Assembly (NCBI RefSeq): GCF_009697385.1
Contig: NZ_VUNL01000002.1
Coordinates: 1-64,000, forward strand
Origin: Wylensekiella montiformis
GTDB taxonomy: Bacteria; Bacillota; Negativicutes; Selenomonadales; Selenomonadaceae
Reading direction: 5' to 3'
DNA length: 64,000 nucleotides
Positions 8,087-16,611 of the stretch are shown here, piece by piece. The translations under genes and the position numbers were made by a program. Position 1 is the first letter of the stretch, and each line of letters opens with the position of its first letter. The notes beneath the pieces were generated by a model. That model did not search any database. It was not told where the DNA came from and saw nothing but the letters and a program-made list of their open reading frames with translations.

Positions 8087-9634
8087 TTATTTCGCATAAT
8101 CGACAACGCGCGTTTCACGGATCACCGTAGCCTTGATCTGACCCGGATATTCCAGCTCGTCTTCGATTTTCTTGACAATATCATGCGCAAGCGCCACGGC
8201 TTCCGCATCGTCCACTTTGTCCGGCTTGACCATAACCCGGATTTCGCGTCCTGCCTGAATCGCAAAGCAGCGCTCCACGCCATCATAGGATTCTGCGATC
8301 TCTTCGAGACGCTTGAGTCGCTTGAGATACGATTCCAGACTCTCACGGCGAGCCCCCGGGCGGGCCGCGGAAACAGCGTCCGCTGCTGCCACGAGGACAG
8401 CTTCCACACTCGTCGCCTCCACATCGCCATGATGGGACGCAATGCAGTTTACGACGTCCTTGGATTCACGGTATTTATGCGCCAAATCCGCGCCAATCGT
8501 CGTGTGCGATCCTTCCACTTCACGGTCAATGGCCTTGCCGATATCGTGCAGCAAGCCGCCCCGTTTGGCCAGCGTGACATCACAGCCCAATTCGGAAGCC
8601 ATGACGCCAGCCAGATGTGCTACTTCGATGGAATGATTCAGGACATTCTGCCCATAGCTGGTACGATAACGCAGACGGCCGAGCATCTTCACCAGTTCCG
8701 GATGGATGCCGTGAACGCCGGTATCAAAGGTAGCCTGTTCGCCGGCTTCCTTGATGCGCTGATCCACTTCCCGTTTGGCTTTTTCCACCATTTCCTCGAT
8801 ACGGGCCGGATGAATCCTTCCGTCCTGAATCAGCTTTTCCAGAGCAATCCGGGCCACCTCACGGCGCACCGGATCAAAGCCGGAAAGGATTACCGCTTCG
8901 GGCGTATCGTCGATGATGAGATCAATGCCGGTCAAGGTTTCCAATGTGCGGATATTGCGCCCTTCCCGGCCGATAATGCGTCCTTTCATTTCATCGTTCG
9001 GCAGCGCCACAACAGAAACCGTCGTCTCTGCGACATGGTCCGCCGCACACCGCTGAATCGCCTGACTCAGAATATCCTGTGCTTTCTTATCGCATTCGTC
9101 CTTGGTCTGCTGCTCATATTCTTTGATCTTCATGGCTTTTTCGTGACGAAGCTCTTCTTCCGCTTCGGCCATGAGCATGGTGCGCGCTTCTTCCGAAGAC
9201 AGACCAGAGATGCGCTCCAGCTCCGCTTTCTGCTTTTCGTGCATCTCATCCACAGCCTGCTGGCTCTTGTCCAGCCGGGACTCTTTGCGTGAAAGCACTT
9301 CTTCCTTTTTCTCAATGGAATCCAGCTTGCGATCCAGATTTTCTTCTTTCTGCACGATACGGCGCTCCTGCCGCTGAATTTCGCTGCGGCGCTCTTTCGT
9401 ATCGCGGTCCAGTTCCTGACGCAGACGGTGAATATCCTCTTTGGCTTCCAGCAGGGCTTCTTTTTTCCGCGTTTCGCCCTTCTCCTCCGCCTCAGCTACG
9501 ATGCGTTTCGCTTCTTCTTCCGCCGAGCCGATCTGTGCTTCCGCTGTACGCTTGCGGGCCACATAGCCGGCGCCGGCGCCAATGATAACTGCAACTATTA
9601 CCGCTACTATGATTTCGATAACGATAATACTCAC
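8087..9634 (-). CDS. rny: Ribonuclease Y
   Basis: The 515-residue protein has an N-terminal membrane anchor ([16 protein letters not shown]), a long coiled coil rich in E, K, R and Q, a KH RNA-binding domain ([14 protein letters not shown]) and an HD domain with LLHDIGK and a later SHHGD. RNase Y starts mRNA decay by endonuclease cuts at the membrane. A TTG at 9694 would extend the protein by twenty residues, but the strong promoter at 9707-9735 places the transcript start only about six bases before it. The GTG at 9634 preceded by AAAAGAGGGG is therefore chosen and gives the usual family length. It is the first gene of the leftward unit. Confidence 0.94.
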   Translation of the reverse strand: MSIIVIEIIVAVIVAVIIGAGAGYVARKRTAEAQIGSAEEEAKRIVAEAEEKGETRKKEALLEAKEDIHRLRQELDRDTKERRSEIQRQERRIVQKEENLDRKLDSIEKKEEVLSRKESRLDKSQQAVDEMHEKQKAELERISGLSSEEARTMLMAEAEEELRHEKAMKIKEYEQQTKDECDKKAQDILSQAIQRCAADHVAETTVSVVALPNDEMKGRIIGREGRNIRTLETLTGIDLIIDDTPEAVILSGFDPVRREVARIALEKLIQDGRIHPARIEEMVEKAKREVDQRIKEAGEQATFDTGVHGIHPELVKMLGRLRYRTSYGQNVLNHSIEVAHLAGVMASELGCDVTLAKRGGLLHDIGKAIDREVEGSHTTIGADLAHKYRESKDVVNCIASHHGDVEATSVEAVLVAAADAVSAARPGARRESLESYLKRLKRLEEIAESYDGVERCFAIQAGREIRVMVKPDKVDDAEAVALAHDIVKKIEDELEYPGQIKATVIRETRVVDYAK

Positions 9635-9706
9635 CCCCCTCTTTTCTTTTTTGCTTTTATGCTGATTTGTTTTTTTGAATAGTTCTTGGCGCAACTATAC
9701 CTTTCT

Positions 9707-9735
9707 ATTTTAATGTCTTTCCGGAACAGTGTCAA
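9707..9735 (-). promoter_or_regulatory. Promoter of rny
   Basis: The -35 box TTGACA is at 9730-9735 and the -10 box TAAAAT at 9707-9712, with a 17-base spacer. The expected transcript start is near 9700, about 66 bases before the GTG of rny. Confidence 0.85.
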
Positions 9736-9814
9736 GAAAAGTCTGGCCAAATCGAGGGGAATGCGGTAAAATTGAAAGCAGATTGTAACAAAACCGAACG
9801 GGAGGAACTCTGCT

Positions 9815-10105
9815 ATGCTCATCTGCTCAGAATGCGGGCGCCAGTTGGAGGAAAAGGAAGCGCTTGTCCATAAAGCCGCCGACGGCAGCAAGAAAATCAT
9901 CTGCCCGGCATGCTTTGAGAAACTGACCGGCGTGGACTACCGAACCTTTGCCTATCGCAAGGAGAATGCCCGCCAAACGTTCTTCGCTGTGCTGTTCTGT
10001 CTGGCGGCGACCGGCTATGCCTTTTATACGCGCGGCTGGGAGTGGGGCGTCGGCGGTATTGTCCTTACTCTGCTGGTTTATTTCTTTTCCAGCAAAGCGC
10101 GCTGA
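9815..10105 (+). CDS. Small zinc-ribbon membrane protein of unknown function
   Basis: The 96-residue protein has two CxxC pairs (C4/C7 and C30/C33), suggesting a bound zinc. Two C-terminal hydrophobic segments follow (about residues 56-72 and 78-92). The ATG follows GGGAGGAA, and a strong terminator lies just beyond the stop, so this is a single-gene unit on the plus strand, divergent from rny. No specific family is recognised. The zinc ribbon may face the cytoplasm and bind a partner, but nothing in the context shows which. Confidence 0.75.
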   Translation: MLICSECGRQLEEKEALVHKAADGSKKIICPACFEKLTGVDYRTFAYRKENARQTFFAVLFCLAATGYAFYTRGWEWGVGGIVLTLLVYFFSSKAR

Positions 10106-10120
10106 TTTTTTCTAATCCGC

Positions 10121-10172
10121 AAAGGAGACTGCGGCAGAAGGGATGCACCTTTTGCCGCAGTCTCCTCTTTTT
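10121..10172 (+). terminator. Strong bidirectional terminator
   Basis: GGAGACTGCGGCA at 10124-10136 pairs perfectly with 10153-10165, followed by CTTTTTT on the plus strand. It ends the zinc-ribbon gene and can also serve the convergent kinase gene that stops at 10176. Confidence 0.9.
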
Positions 10173-10175
10173 TAT

Positions 10176-11204
10176 TTATTTCCAATCCAGAATATTTTTC
10201 AGCTCTTCTTCGCTCAGATGAAAGGTTTCCATGATCGCCTTGCTGGTCATGGCACCGTTTTGATACAGTTTCCGCAGGATGGTGCGGCGGGCGGCAGACA
10301 AGCCCTCTGCATAACCGTTCCGGTACAGCGCACTGCCATCCTGCCCTGCATTCATGCGGCGGTTCAAGCCGCTGAGCAGGCTGTTGTCGATGCGGACATC
10401 CGGCTTCTGCCACAGTGCTTCCCGGTTCACCAGACGTGTGGGGACGATCCTGCTTTTCCGCTGATAATCACCGTCCGGCATCAGCCGCCAGGTCTCATCC
10501 GCCGGCCAGGAGCGCCGCAGTACCCGTTCTACGTTAGGAAGATCACTGGACGCATAAAAGGCTTCAGCCTCTTCCCGGCTTTTTCCCCCGGCCATTTTCC
10601 GCGCAATCAGCCGCTCTTTCAGATACGACGGCTCCGCCTGAATAAAAAGAGAATAATCCGCCTGACTTCGCACGGCCTGCCATCGGCCTTCTCCCAGCAG
10701 CAGCCAGTTTCCCTCCAGCAGAATAATCGAACGCCGTACCGGAATCACATTTTCAATCACGTCATGGATAGTCCGATCATAAAACGGCCAGCGAATCTCT
10801 TCCTCATGGATCCGCGACAGCCTTTCCAGCAAGGCATCGACCCGGAAGGTTTCGGGGGCTCCCTTGATGCTGTGCAGCGATACGCTGCGTCCGTTCCGCA
10901 TGATGTGATGGCTGCGAAGATAGGACTCCGGATAATGAAACCCATCCAGCCCGAGGGCCTGTACCGGTGTCAGTGCGGAGTCCGTCAGGGAAAGCTTTTC
11001 CAGCAGCAGCGCCAGCGTGGATTTGCCTGTTCCCGGCGGCGCCGCCAGATAAACCAGCATACGTTTTCCCCGTTCTTTCTGTCCTTTCGTCAAACGCCGC
11101 AGGAACGGAATGAACAGTCCATCGATTGTGGCCTGATTATACCGCACCTTATGGCCTAATCCATTGATGGTCAGGCGCAGTGTACGCCATACTTTTGCTT
11201 CCAT
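10176..11204 (-). CDS. P-loop nucleoside/sugar kinase-like protein with an Rpn-like tail
   Basis: The 342-residue protein has a Walker A loop, PPGTGKST, near residue 56, then GLDGFHYP and LLEGNWLLL. These match the uridine-kinase/pantothenate-kinase-like group that includes E. coli YggC, so an ATP-dependent small-molecule kinase is likely but the substrate is unknown. After the kinase core, the last sixty residues (GYAEGLSAARRTILRKL then TFHLSEEELKNIL) resemble the short helical tail of Rpn/PD-(D/E)XK transposase-like proteins. That combination is unusual. The gene is a single leftward unit between two plus-strand genes. The ATG follows AAGAAGGTG. Confidence 0.7.
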   Translation of the reverse strand: MEAKVWRTLRLTINGLGHKVRYNQATIDGLFIPFLRRLTKGQKERGKRMLVYLAAPPGTGKSTLALLLEKLSLTDSALTPVQALGLDGFHYPESYLRSHHIMRNGRSVSLHSIKGAPETFRVDALLERLSRIHEEEIRWPFYDRTIHDVIENVIPVRRSIILLEGNWLLLGEGRWQAVRSQADYSLFIQAEPSYLKERLIARKMAGGKSREEAEAFYASSDLPNVERVLRRSWPADETWRLMPDGDYQRKSRIVPTRLVNREALWQKPDVRIDNSLLSGLNRRMNAGQDGSALYRNGYAEGLSAARRTILRKLYQNGAMTSKAIMETFHLSEEELKNILDWK

Positions 11205-11300
11205 GCTTTCACCTTCTTTGTCTCTATCATAGCAAAGCCGGTCTCTTTACGCAATCCGCTCCTTTTCCGGTTAAAATTTCGATTAAATTTCCTTTGCCGC

Positions 11301-11331
11301 TTCACACATTTCTCCCGGAGTCGGCTATAAT
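11301..11331 (+). promoter_or_regulatory. Possible promoter of the M48 protease
   Basis: A perfect TATAAT (11326-11331) lies 45 bases before the start. The best -35 is TTCACA at 11301-11306, but the 19-base spacer is long. Confidence 0.45.
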
Positions 11332-11375
11332 AGAATTATCCGGGAAATTGATTCATCCAAAGGAAGGGATGCGAT

Positions 11376-12455
11376 ATGATGAAATTTTATTCACCACTAA
11401 AAAACACAATCTGCGGCGTGCTGACAGCGGGTCTGCTTGCTGTCCCACTGTCTTTTTCCGCCGTTCCGTCACCGGCAGCCGAAGCCGATGCGTCCAGTCT
11501 CATCGGCGCAGCTATCGGCGGAATCGCCGCCCATGCTCAGCTGAATGCCGTTCTTCGTAAATATAATGATACCGACGAGGGCCGGCAGGAATATTTTCAG
11601 GAAATGAAGAAACAGCTCGGCGTCAATGAAGATTATGCTCTGAATCATCAGCTCGACCGCATCATGACGAATCTCACCGCCGGCATTGGCGCCGTCGACC
11701 CATCGATCTACAAAAAGCCATACCATTATTTCATTAATAATGATAAATCATTCAACGCGTTCTGCACGCTTGGCCACAACCTCAGCGTCAATACCGGGCT
11801 GTATCAAACGCTGACCAACGAAGACGAGATCGCCGTAGTCCTTGCGCATGAGCTTGGCCATGGGCAGAAAGATCATCCGGCCAAGGGGGCGCGCCGTTCG
11901 CTGAATATGCAGATTCTCGGTGCCGCTACCGGTACGCAGGCCGGCGCCGTGATGGCCGCCGTCATCAACAACCGCAATATCACCAAGCCAATGGAGCGCG
12001 AAGCTGACGCACTGGCCTTCGACTATATCACGCACACGGATTACAATCCGGGCGCAACGGCCGCGGTCTGGCAGCGCGTACTCGACCTTTCGAAGAGTCA
12101 GCCTTCTTCCTTTCAGCAATTTCTCTCGGACCATCCGGCTGACAGCGACCGACGCGATACGTATGTCCGCCGCCTGACGCAGTACAGCGGCGGGCATGTG
12201 ACCAACAGCGACGGAATCGTCAAGGTCAATACCAAGGTCTTTACTACGCCAGCCGCTGTCGGCGGCATGAGCTCCAAGGAACGTTCGTATTTCGTCATGG
12301 GCAATCTGGCCGCTGCTTATCACAACGGCCAGAATAAACAGGAGGTCACTGTCGACGGCAATACCGTCCGCATGGGCAACCAGCCGATCATGACCTGCGT
12401 GTCTGGCGATGAACCGGCCGATACCCTTGCCCAGCGTCTTCGTCAGATCAAGTAA
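11376..12455 (+). CDS. M48-family zinc metallopeptidase, exported
   Basis: The 359-residue protein has a signal peptide of about 35 residues (hydrophobic run GVLTAGLLAVPLSF, then PSPAAEA). The zinc site HELGH is at 158-162, and the third ligand lies in EREAD at 207-211. This is the catalytic pattern of M48 peptidases such as BepA/YfgC, which act in the periplasm on outer-membrane or misfolded proteins. After the protease core there is an extra region of about a hundred residues without a recognised domain. The start follows GGAAGGG; a second Met directly after the first is an equally good start. A periplasmic quality-control role is inferred from the family. Confidence 0.88.
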   Translation: MMKFYSPLKNTICGVLTAGLLAVPLSFSAVPSPAAEADASSLIGAAIGGIAAHAQLNAVLRKYNDTDEGRQEYFQEMKKQLGVNEDYALNHQLDRIMTNLTAGIGAVDPSIYKKPYHYFINNDKSFNAFCTLGHNLSVNTGLYQTLTNEDEIAVVLAHELGHGQKDHPAKGARRSLNMQILGAATGTQAGAVMAAVINNRNITKPMEREADALAFDYITHTDYNPGATAAVWQRVLDLSKSQPSSFQQFLSDHPADSDRRDTYVRRLTQYSGGHVTNSDGIVKVNTKVFTTPAAVGGMSSKERSYFVMGNLAAAYHNGQNKQEVTVDGNTVRMGNQPIMTCVSGDEPADTLAQRLRQIK

Positions 12456-12516
12456 CCTGCCTACTTAGCATTGGAGATAAAGTGAGACGGATTCAGCGTC
12501 CCTTAGCATCGTATAA

Positions 12517-12549
12517 AATGAAGGCTGGCCCTTGCGGCCGGCCTTCATT
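12517..12549. terminator. Hairpin after the M48 gene
   Basis: AATGAAGGCTGGCC pairs with GGCCGGCCTTCATT with one mismatch. The plus strand has no T-run after it, so it is a weak terminator for the protease. On the minus strand it is followed by ATTTTATAC. Confidence 0.5.
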
Positions 12550-12559
12550 CTGCTATAAT
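12532..12559 (+). promoter_or_regulatory. Probable promoter of the AI-2E-type permease
   Basis: A perfect TATAAT is at 12554-12559, 44 bases before the start codon. The -35 match is poor (TTGCGG, 16-base spacer) and lies inside the preceding hairpin. Confidence 0.5.
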
Positions 12560-12602
12560 GAGAGAAGTACGGCTTTTGATTCCGTTTTTATGAGGAGATA
12601 TT

Positions 12603-13655
12603 ATGCATCTGAAAGACTACCGCACTTCTATTCTGCTTGGCATAACCTTTACGCTGCTGCTTTCTACCTTCTGGTTTATGCCGCAGCTTGCCTTTATCAT
12701 CTTTATTTCCATGCTGCTGCAGCTGCTGCTTACGCCGCTTGTGGAAAAGCTCCACTCCCGCCTCCCCCGCGCTTTGTCGGCCGGGCTGGTCCTCATCGCC
12801 TTTGTTCTGCTGGCCATCGGACTTTTAGCGGTTGTATCCAGCACGTTTATTCCTACTTTCACCCGCTTTATCACAGATTTCCCACAGATTACGGAAAAGC
12901 TGCAAACCCTGCCGCTCTTGCAGGATTCTCAATTTCTCAATGACGAACTGGATAATCTCTGGCAGGAACTCAAATCCGTCAGCGTCGATGCGCTGAAATC
13001 GTCCTTGACGCTGCTCCTGTCGGTGTTCAGCAAATTCATCGATATTGTCATTATCCTCTTTGTGACGTTTTATCTGCTGAAAGACGGCGAACTCATCAAA
13101 TCCTATCTGGCCAGTCGCTTTCCCACGCATGATTACCAGCGCGTCATGAAATTGTTCAATCGGATTCTGGCCGCCCTGCGAACGTATATCTGCAGCCAGC
13201 TTATCATCTGCTGCATCACGGCCGTCGTTGTCTTCCTGTATTTTACCCTGCGCGGTCTTCCTTATGGATCCGTATTTGCCATGGTATCGGGGACCTGCGA
13301 ATTCATTCCTGTTCTCGGACCGACCGTCGCCTCTGCCTTCGGCACGCTGCTGACGGCTACAGAAGATCCTTTTGTCGCCCTGCAGACCGCTGGCTTTTAT
13401 CTCGTGCTGACTCAGGTCAACCATAATCTGGTTTATCCCACATTGATCGGCAAGTCGCTGAATCTGCATCCAATCGCGATCATTCTCGGCATCATCCTCG
13501 GCGGAGAGCTGCTCGGCGCTCCCGGAATGTTTCTGGCCGTGCCGTTCATCGTAATCTGCAAGCTGGTTATCGAAGACATCTACCAAAACCGTCTGGAAAT
13601 GCGTCAGCGATATAATTGTTCGCGCTGGATGGCAAAGCGCCCGGAAGATCATTGA
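12603..13655 (+). CDS. AI-2E family transporter (TqsA/PerM type)
   Basis: The 350-residue protein has two hydrophobic segments near the N-terminus (about 10-45), one at 60-80, a polar middle part, and a cluster of segments from about 140 to 325. It shows family motifs such as FVTFYLLKDGE, FIPVLGPTVA and GELLGAPGMFLAVP. The family includes exporters and sodium/proton antiporters as well as the TqsA protein, so the AI-2 name should not be read as proof of substrate. The ATG follows GAGGAG. It is a single-gene unit ending in a strong bidirectional terminator. Confidence 0.88.
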   Translation: MHLKDYRTSILLGITFTLLLSTFWFMPQLAFIIFISMLLQLLLTPLVEKLHSRLPRALSAGLVLIAFVLLAIGLLAVVSSTFIPTFTRFITDFPQITEKLQTLPLLQDSQFLNDELDNLWQELKSVSVDALKSSLTLLLSVFSKFIDIVIILFVTFYLLKDGELIKSYLASRFPTHDYQRVMKLFNRILAALRTYICSQLIICCITAVVVFLYFTLRGLPYGSVFAMVSGTCEFIPVLGPTVASAFGTLLTATEDPFVALQTAGFYLVLTQVNHNLVYPTLIGKSLNLHPIAIILGIILGGELLGAPGMFLAVPFIVICKLVIEDIYQNRLEMRQRYNCSRWMAKRPEDH

Positions 13656-13680
13656 TCTTAGGAAAAAAACAAAACGCAAA

Positions 13681-13722
13681 AAAAAAGAGAAGGGCAGCTT
13701 CTTTCCCCCCTTCTCTTTTTTT
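13681..13722. terminator. Bidirectional terminator
   Basis: AAAAAAGAGAAGGG (13681-13694) pairs with CCCTTCTCTTTTTT (13708-13721), giving a T-run on both strands. It serves the permease gene on the plus strand and the CBS gene on the minus strand. Confidence 0.9.
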
Positions 13723-13729
13723 ATTGCGC

Positions 13730-14176
13730 TCAGAGCAGCATTTTTACAATGTCAAAACGGCTGACGATCCCGGACAGCTTTCCATCCGATCCAAGGACTG
13801 GAAGCCGCTTGATCCGTTTGTCCAGCATCAGTTTGGCGACGCGGCTGACCTCGTCCTCTTCATTGACCGTGATCACTTTCTCCGTCATGATCTGTTCCGC
13901 AGTGCATGCGGCGAACTTACGAAAGGCTTCCCGATATTCCGACAATCCGTTGTAATAGATCACCGCTCCCAAAATGCAAAGTTCATCCGGCAGATCCGGC
14001 GCAATCTCCTTGCGCATCAAATCTCCTTCGCTGACAATACCTCGGAGCGTCCCACCGTCATCGACGACCGGAACGCCGGAAATCCGTTTCTCCACCAAAA
14101 GCTCTGCCAGCTCACGAATGGCCGTTTCCGGGCGCACGGTAATCACGTCCCGCGTCATGATTTCTCTGACCAGCAT
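13730..14176 (-). CDS. CBS-domain protein
   Basis: The 148-residue protein consists of two CBS repeats: VREIMTRDVITV to GIVSEGDLM, and AEQIMTEKVITV to GIVSRFDIV. A paired CBS module of this size usually binds adenine nucleotides and signals energy state, but no effector domain is attached, so the target is unknown. The start follows GAAGGAG. The next gene upstream on the same strand is a UspA protein; both are often linked to nucleotide sensing, but they are separated by hairpins. Confidence 0.88.
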   Translation of the reverse strand: MLVREIMTRDVITVRPETAIRELAELLVEKRISGVPVVDDGGTLRGIVSEGDLMRKEIAPDLPDELCILGAVIYYNGLSEYREAFRKFAACTAEQIMTEKVITVNEEDEVSRVAKLMLDKRIKRLPVLGSDGKLSGIVSRFDIVKMLL

Positions 14177-14270
14177 CGTACCTTCACTCCTTCCGCCTTG
14201 TCCATCCGATATGAAACAGCTGCCGACAGGAAGAATCTGCCGACAGCTGTCCGGACCGGATTTATCCGAT

Positions 14271-14323
14271 GCTGACGGGTGCCAGAATGCCGCCCCTAAG
14301 GCAGAAGATCAGCCCCCGTCAGC
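14271..14323 (-). terminator. Hairpin between uspA-like and CBS genes
   Basis: GCTGACGGG (14271-14279) pairs with CCCGTCAGC (14315-14323) around a 35-base loop with an inner TGCC/GGCA stem. No T-run follows on the minus strand, so termination is doubtful. Confidence 0.35.
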
Positions 14324-14335
14324 CCGGGTTTCCTT

Positions 14336-14716
14336 TTATTTGATGACCATAACCGGAATAGGAGACTCCTCAATGACTTTCTGACTGACGCTTCCGATAA
14401 GCGCTCCCTTGAAGAGTCCAAGACCGCGGCTTCCCATGATAATCATATCACTGTGTTCCTGTCCAGCCACCCGGATAATCGCCTTGGGGATGTTGCCCGT
14501 CTCTACATGTTTCGAGGCTTTGATCTCTTCCGGAATTTTTTCCCAGATCCGGTCAAACACGATATGACTCGGAATATCCTTATTTATATTGCTGGCAACA
14601 TAAACAAAGTCCAAATCCGCCTGACACTTCTGTGCAAAGAAGATCGCCTCATCCACCGCTTTGCAGCCGTTTACCGAACCGTCCACCGGAACCAGGATTT
14701 TTTGAATCTTGCCCAT
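14336..14716 (-). CDS. Universal stress protein (UspA family)
   Basis: The 126-residue single-domain protein begins KILVPVDGS and contains MGSRGLGLFKGALIGSVSQKV, the ATP-binding G-x2-G-x9-G pattern of the ATP-binding UspA class. It ends in PIPVMVIK. The ATG follows GGAGG. Such proteins accumulate under stress or growth arrest; the exact trigger cannot be told. Confidence 0.92.
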   Translation of the reverse strand: MGKIQKILVPVDGSVNGCKAVDEAIFFAQKCQADLDFVYVASNINKDIPSHIVFDRIWEKIPEEIKASKHVETGNIPKAIIRVAGQEHSDMIIMGSRGLGLFKGALIGSVSQKVIEESPIPVMVIK

Positions 14717-14830
14717 AATAAAACCTCCTAACGAGTTTGTTTTATTTCTTTATATTGTTCTTATTCGTGATTTCTCGCGGAGATTCCTTCTTTTAGACTG
14801 AATTTTTTTAATTGTTCCTGCCGTCAGGTT

Positions 14831-16138
14831 TCAGTCATCGCAGGGGCAGACCGGTTTATCGAAATATTTGCTGATGATTTTCACCGCGCAGTAATCACCG
14901 CACATGGAGCAGGCTTCTTCTCCTTTTTTATTCCGCGCGCCGCGCTTCGTTTCCGCCAGCTCCGGATCGATGGCCAGTGACAGCTGCGCCTCCCAGTCCA
15001 GCTGCTTGCGCGCTTCCGCCATCCGGCGGTCCCATTCTCTCGCTCCCGGTATGCCGCGAACCAGATCCGCAGCATGCGCGGCAATGCGCGACGTGATCAC
15101 ACCGGTATGCACATCTTCGATCGTCGGCAAGGCCAGATGCTCGGCCGGCGTCACATAGCAGAGGAAATCCGCCCCGCTCACGGCAGCCAGCGTACCGCCG
15201 ATAGCCGCCGTAATATGGTCATAGCCCGGTGCCACATCGGTTACCAACGGGCCAAGGACATAGAACGGCGCATTGCGGCAGATACGCTTTTCCAGCTTCA
15301 TATTCGCTTCAATCTGATCGTACGGAACATGGCCCGGCCCTTCCACCATGACCTGAACCCCGCGCCGCCAAGCCCGGTCGACAAGCTCGCCCAGAGTAAT
15401 CAGCTCAGTAAGCTGTCCGCGATCCGTGGCATCCGCAGTGCAGCCGGGACGCATCCCATCGCCGAGACTGATCGTCACATCATACTTTTCACAAATATCG
15501 AGAATATCGTCGTAATGCTCATACAGCGGATTTTCCCGCTCGTTGTGGAGCATCCAGCCGGCAATAAAGGAACCGCCGCGGCTCACAATATCCATGATCC
15601 GCCCCTGACGGCGCATGCGTTCAATCGCTTCCCGCGTCACGCCGCAGTGAAGCGTCATAAAATCCGCTCCATCCTTTGCCTGCTTTTCAATGGTCTGCAG
15701 GATGTCCTCTTCCGTCATCTCCACGACGGCGCCATGCTCCCTGATTGCCCGGACCGTCGCCTGATAAAGCGGCACCGTTCCGACCATGATCGGCGAATGC
15801 TCGATGATTTTCTGGCGGGATACATCGATATTGCTTCCCGTAGACAGATCCATGACGGCATCGGCTCCGCAGCGAACGGCTTCATCCAGTTTCTCCAGCT
15901 CCGGCTCGATATCCGGATACGTGCTCGACGTGCCGATATTAGCATTTACCTTGATCCGCAGTCCCTCGCCTACTCCGCGTGCCTTGAGATTGGTGTGATG
16001 AATGTTTGCCGGAATCGCGACCGTCCCCCGGGCCACCCGGTCGCGAAGAACCTCCGCTTCGATTTGTTCCTCTGCCGCTACCTGCCGCATCACATCGGTG
16101 ATTTTTCCTTCACGGGCCAGTTGCATTTGTGTTGACAT
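14831..16138 (-). CDS. thiC: Phosphomethylpyrimidine synthase
   Basis: The 435-residue enzyme makes HMP-phosphate from aminoimidazole ribotide for thiamine, using SAM and a [4Fe-4S] cluster. Family motifs include NANIGTSS, DLSTGSNI, EGPGHVPYDQI and the C-terminal cluster-binding CSMCGDYC. Here the three cysteines have CX2CX3C spacing, whereas the long proteobacterial and Bacillus enzymes have CX2CX4C. The shorter length and spacing agree with the clostridial and archaeal branch. The ATG follows GGAGG. A TPP riboswitch and terminator precede it, so expression should fall when thiamine pyrophosphate is high. No other thi gene is next to it in this window. Confidence 0.97.
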   Translation of the reverse strand: MSTQMQLAREGKITDVMRQVAAEEQIEAEVLRDRVARGTVAIPANIHHTNLKARGVGEGLRIKVNANIGTSSTYPDIEPELEKLDEAVRCGADAVMDLSTGSNIDVSRQKIIEHSPIMVGTVPLYQATVRAIREHGAVVEMTEEDILQTIEKQAKDGADFMTLHCGVTREAIERMRRQGRIMDIVSRGGSFIAGWMLHNERENPLYEHYDDILDICEKYDVTISLGDGMRPGCTADATDRGQLTELITLGELVDRAWRRGVQVMVEGPGHVPYDQIEANMKLEKRICRNAPFYVLGPLVTDVAPGYDHITAAIGGTLAAVSGADFLCYVTPAEHLALPTIEDVHTGVITSRIAAHAADLVRGIPGAREWDRRMAEARKQLDWEAQLSLAIDPELAETKRGARNKKGEEACSMCGDYCAVKIISKYFDKPVCPCDD

Positions 16139-16181
16139 CTACGCTACCTCCTGATGCTGTCATGATATTCGGAATAAAACC

Positions 16182-16215
16182 AAAGAAAATAAGCCGCCCA
16201 GCATAGCTGAACGGC
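16182..16215 (-). terminator. Riboswitch-controlled terminator before thiC
   Basis: On the minus strand GCCGTTCAGC pairs with GCTGGGCGGC (16193-16215) with two G-U pairs and a TAT loop, followed by TTATTTTCTTT. It lies directly after the TPP riboswitch aptamer and is the likely expression platform. Confidence 0.8.
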
Positions 16216-16225
16216 AATCTTGCTT

Positions 16226-16311
16226 GTCACTTCCCTACGCAGGTCTTAACCTAACAGGTTCCAAGGGTCGGCTCACGCCTCTCAGCAGATCAGATTCTGC
16301 GCCCCCAGTGA
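16226..16311 (-). promoter_or_regulatory. TPP riboswitch (THI element)
   Basis: The minus strand holds the conserved THI-box blocks CTGAGAGG, ACCCTTGGAACCTG and GCGTAGGGAAG in the correct order. It lies about 90 bases upstream of thiC and is followed by an intrinsic terminator, indicating shut-off of transcription when TPP binds. Confidence 0.95.
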
Positions 16312-16388
16312 TTTCCTTTTCTATTTTCTTTTATAGTTTAACAAATGTCTATCCGATATGCAAGAGCTGCCAGAGAAAAAGAAAATGC

Positions 16389-16417
16389 TTGACAAGCAAG
16401 TATATCTCCCGTATAAT
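16389..16417 (+). promoter_or_regulatory. Consensus promoter of tRNA-Pro
   Basis: TTGACA (16389-16394), a 17-base spacer and TATAAT (16412-16417) form a full consensus. The transcript should start about eight bases before the tRNA. Confidence 0.92.
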
Positions 16418-16431
16418 ATTTCTTGTGACTG

Positions 16432-16508
<77 letters not shown>

Positions 16509-16516
16509 GAAATCAT

Positions 16517-16550
16517 CAAGCCGACGGCATTGCTGTCGGCTTTTTCTTTT
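16517..16550 (+). terminator. Terminator of tRNA-Pro
   Basis: AAGCCGAC (16518-16525) pairs with GTCGGCTT (16535-16542), extended inwards by GC/GC, and is followed by TTTCTTTT. Confidence 0.9.
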
Positions 16551-16561
16551 TGTATTTGCGA

Positions 16562-16597
16562 AAAAAGGACGGCGGCTTTCACTCCGCCGTCCTTTTT
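16562..16597 (-). terminator. Terminator of the AgcS gene
   Basis: A 12-bp stem (AAAGGACGGCGG with its complement) ends fifteen bases beyond the symporter stop. TTTTTT follows on the minus strand. Confidence 0.9.
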
Positions 16598-16611
16598 CGC
16601 AAGGATTGGAT

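Noticed and set aside
9635-9694. TTG start for a longer RNase Y
   Set aside because: The strong promoter puts the transcript start about six bases before it, leaving no room for a ribosome site that works.
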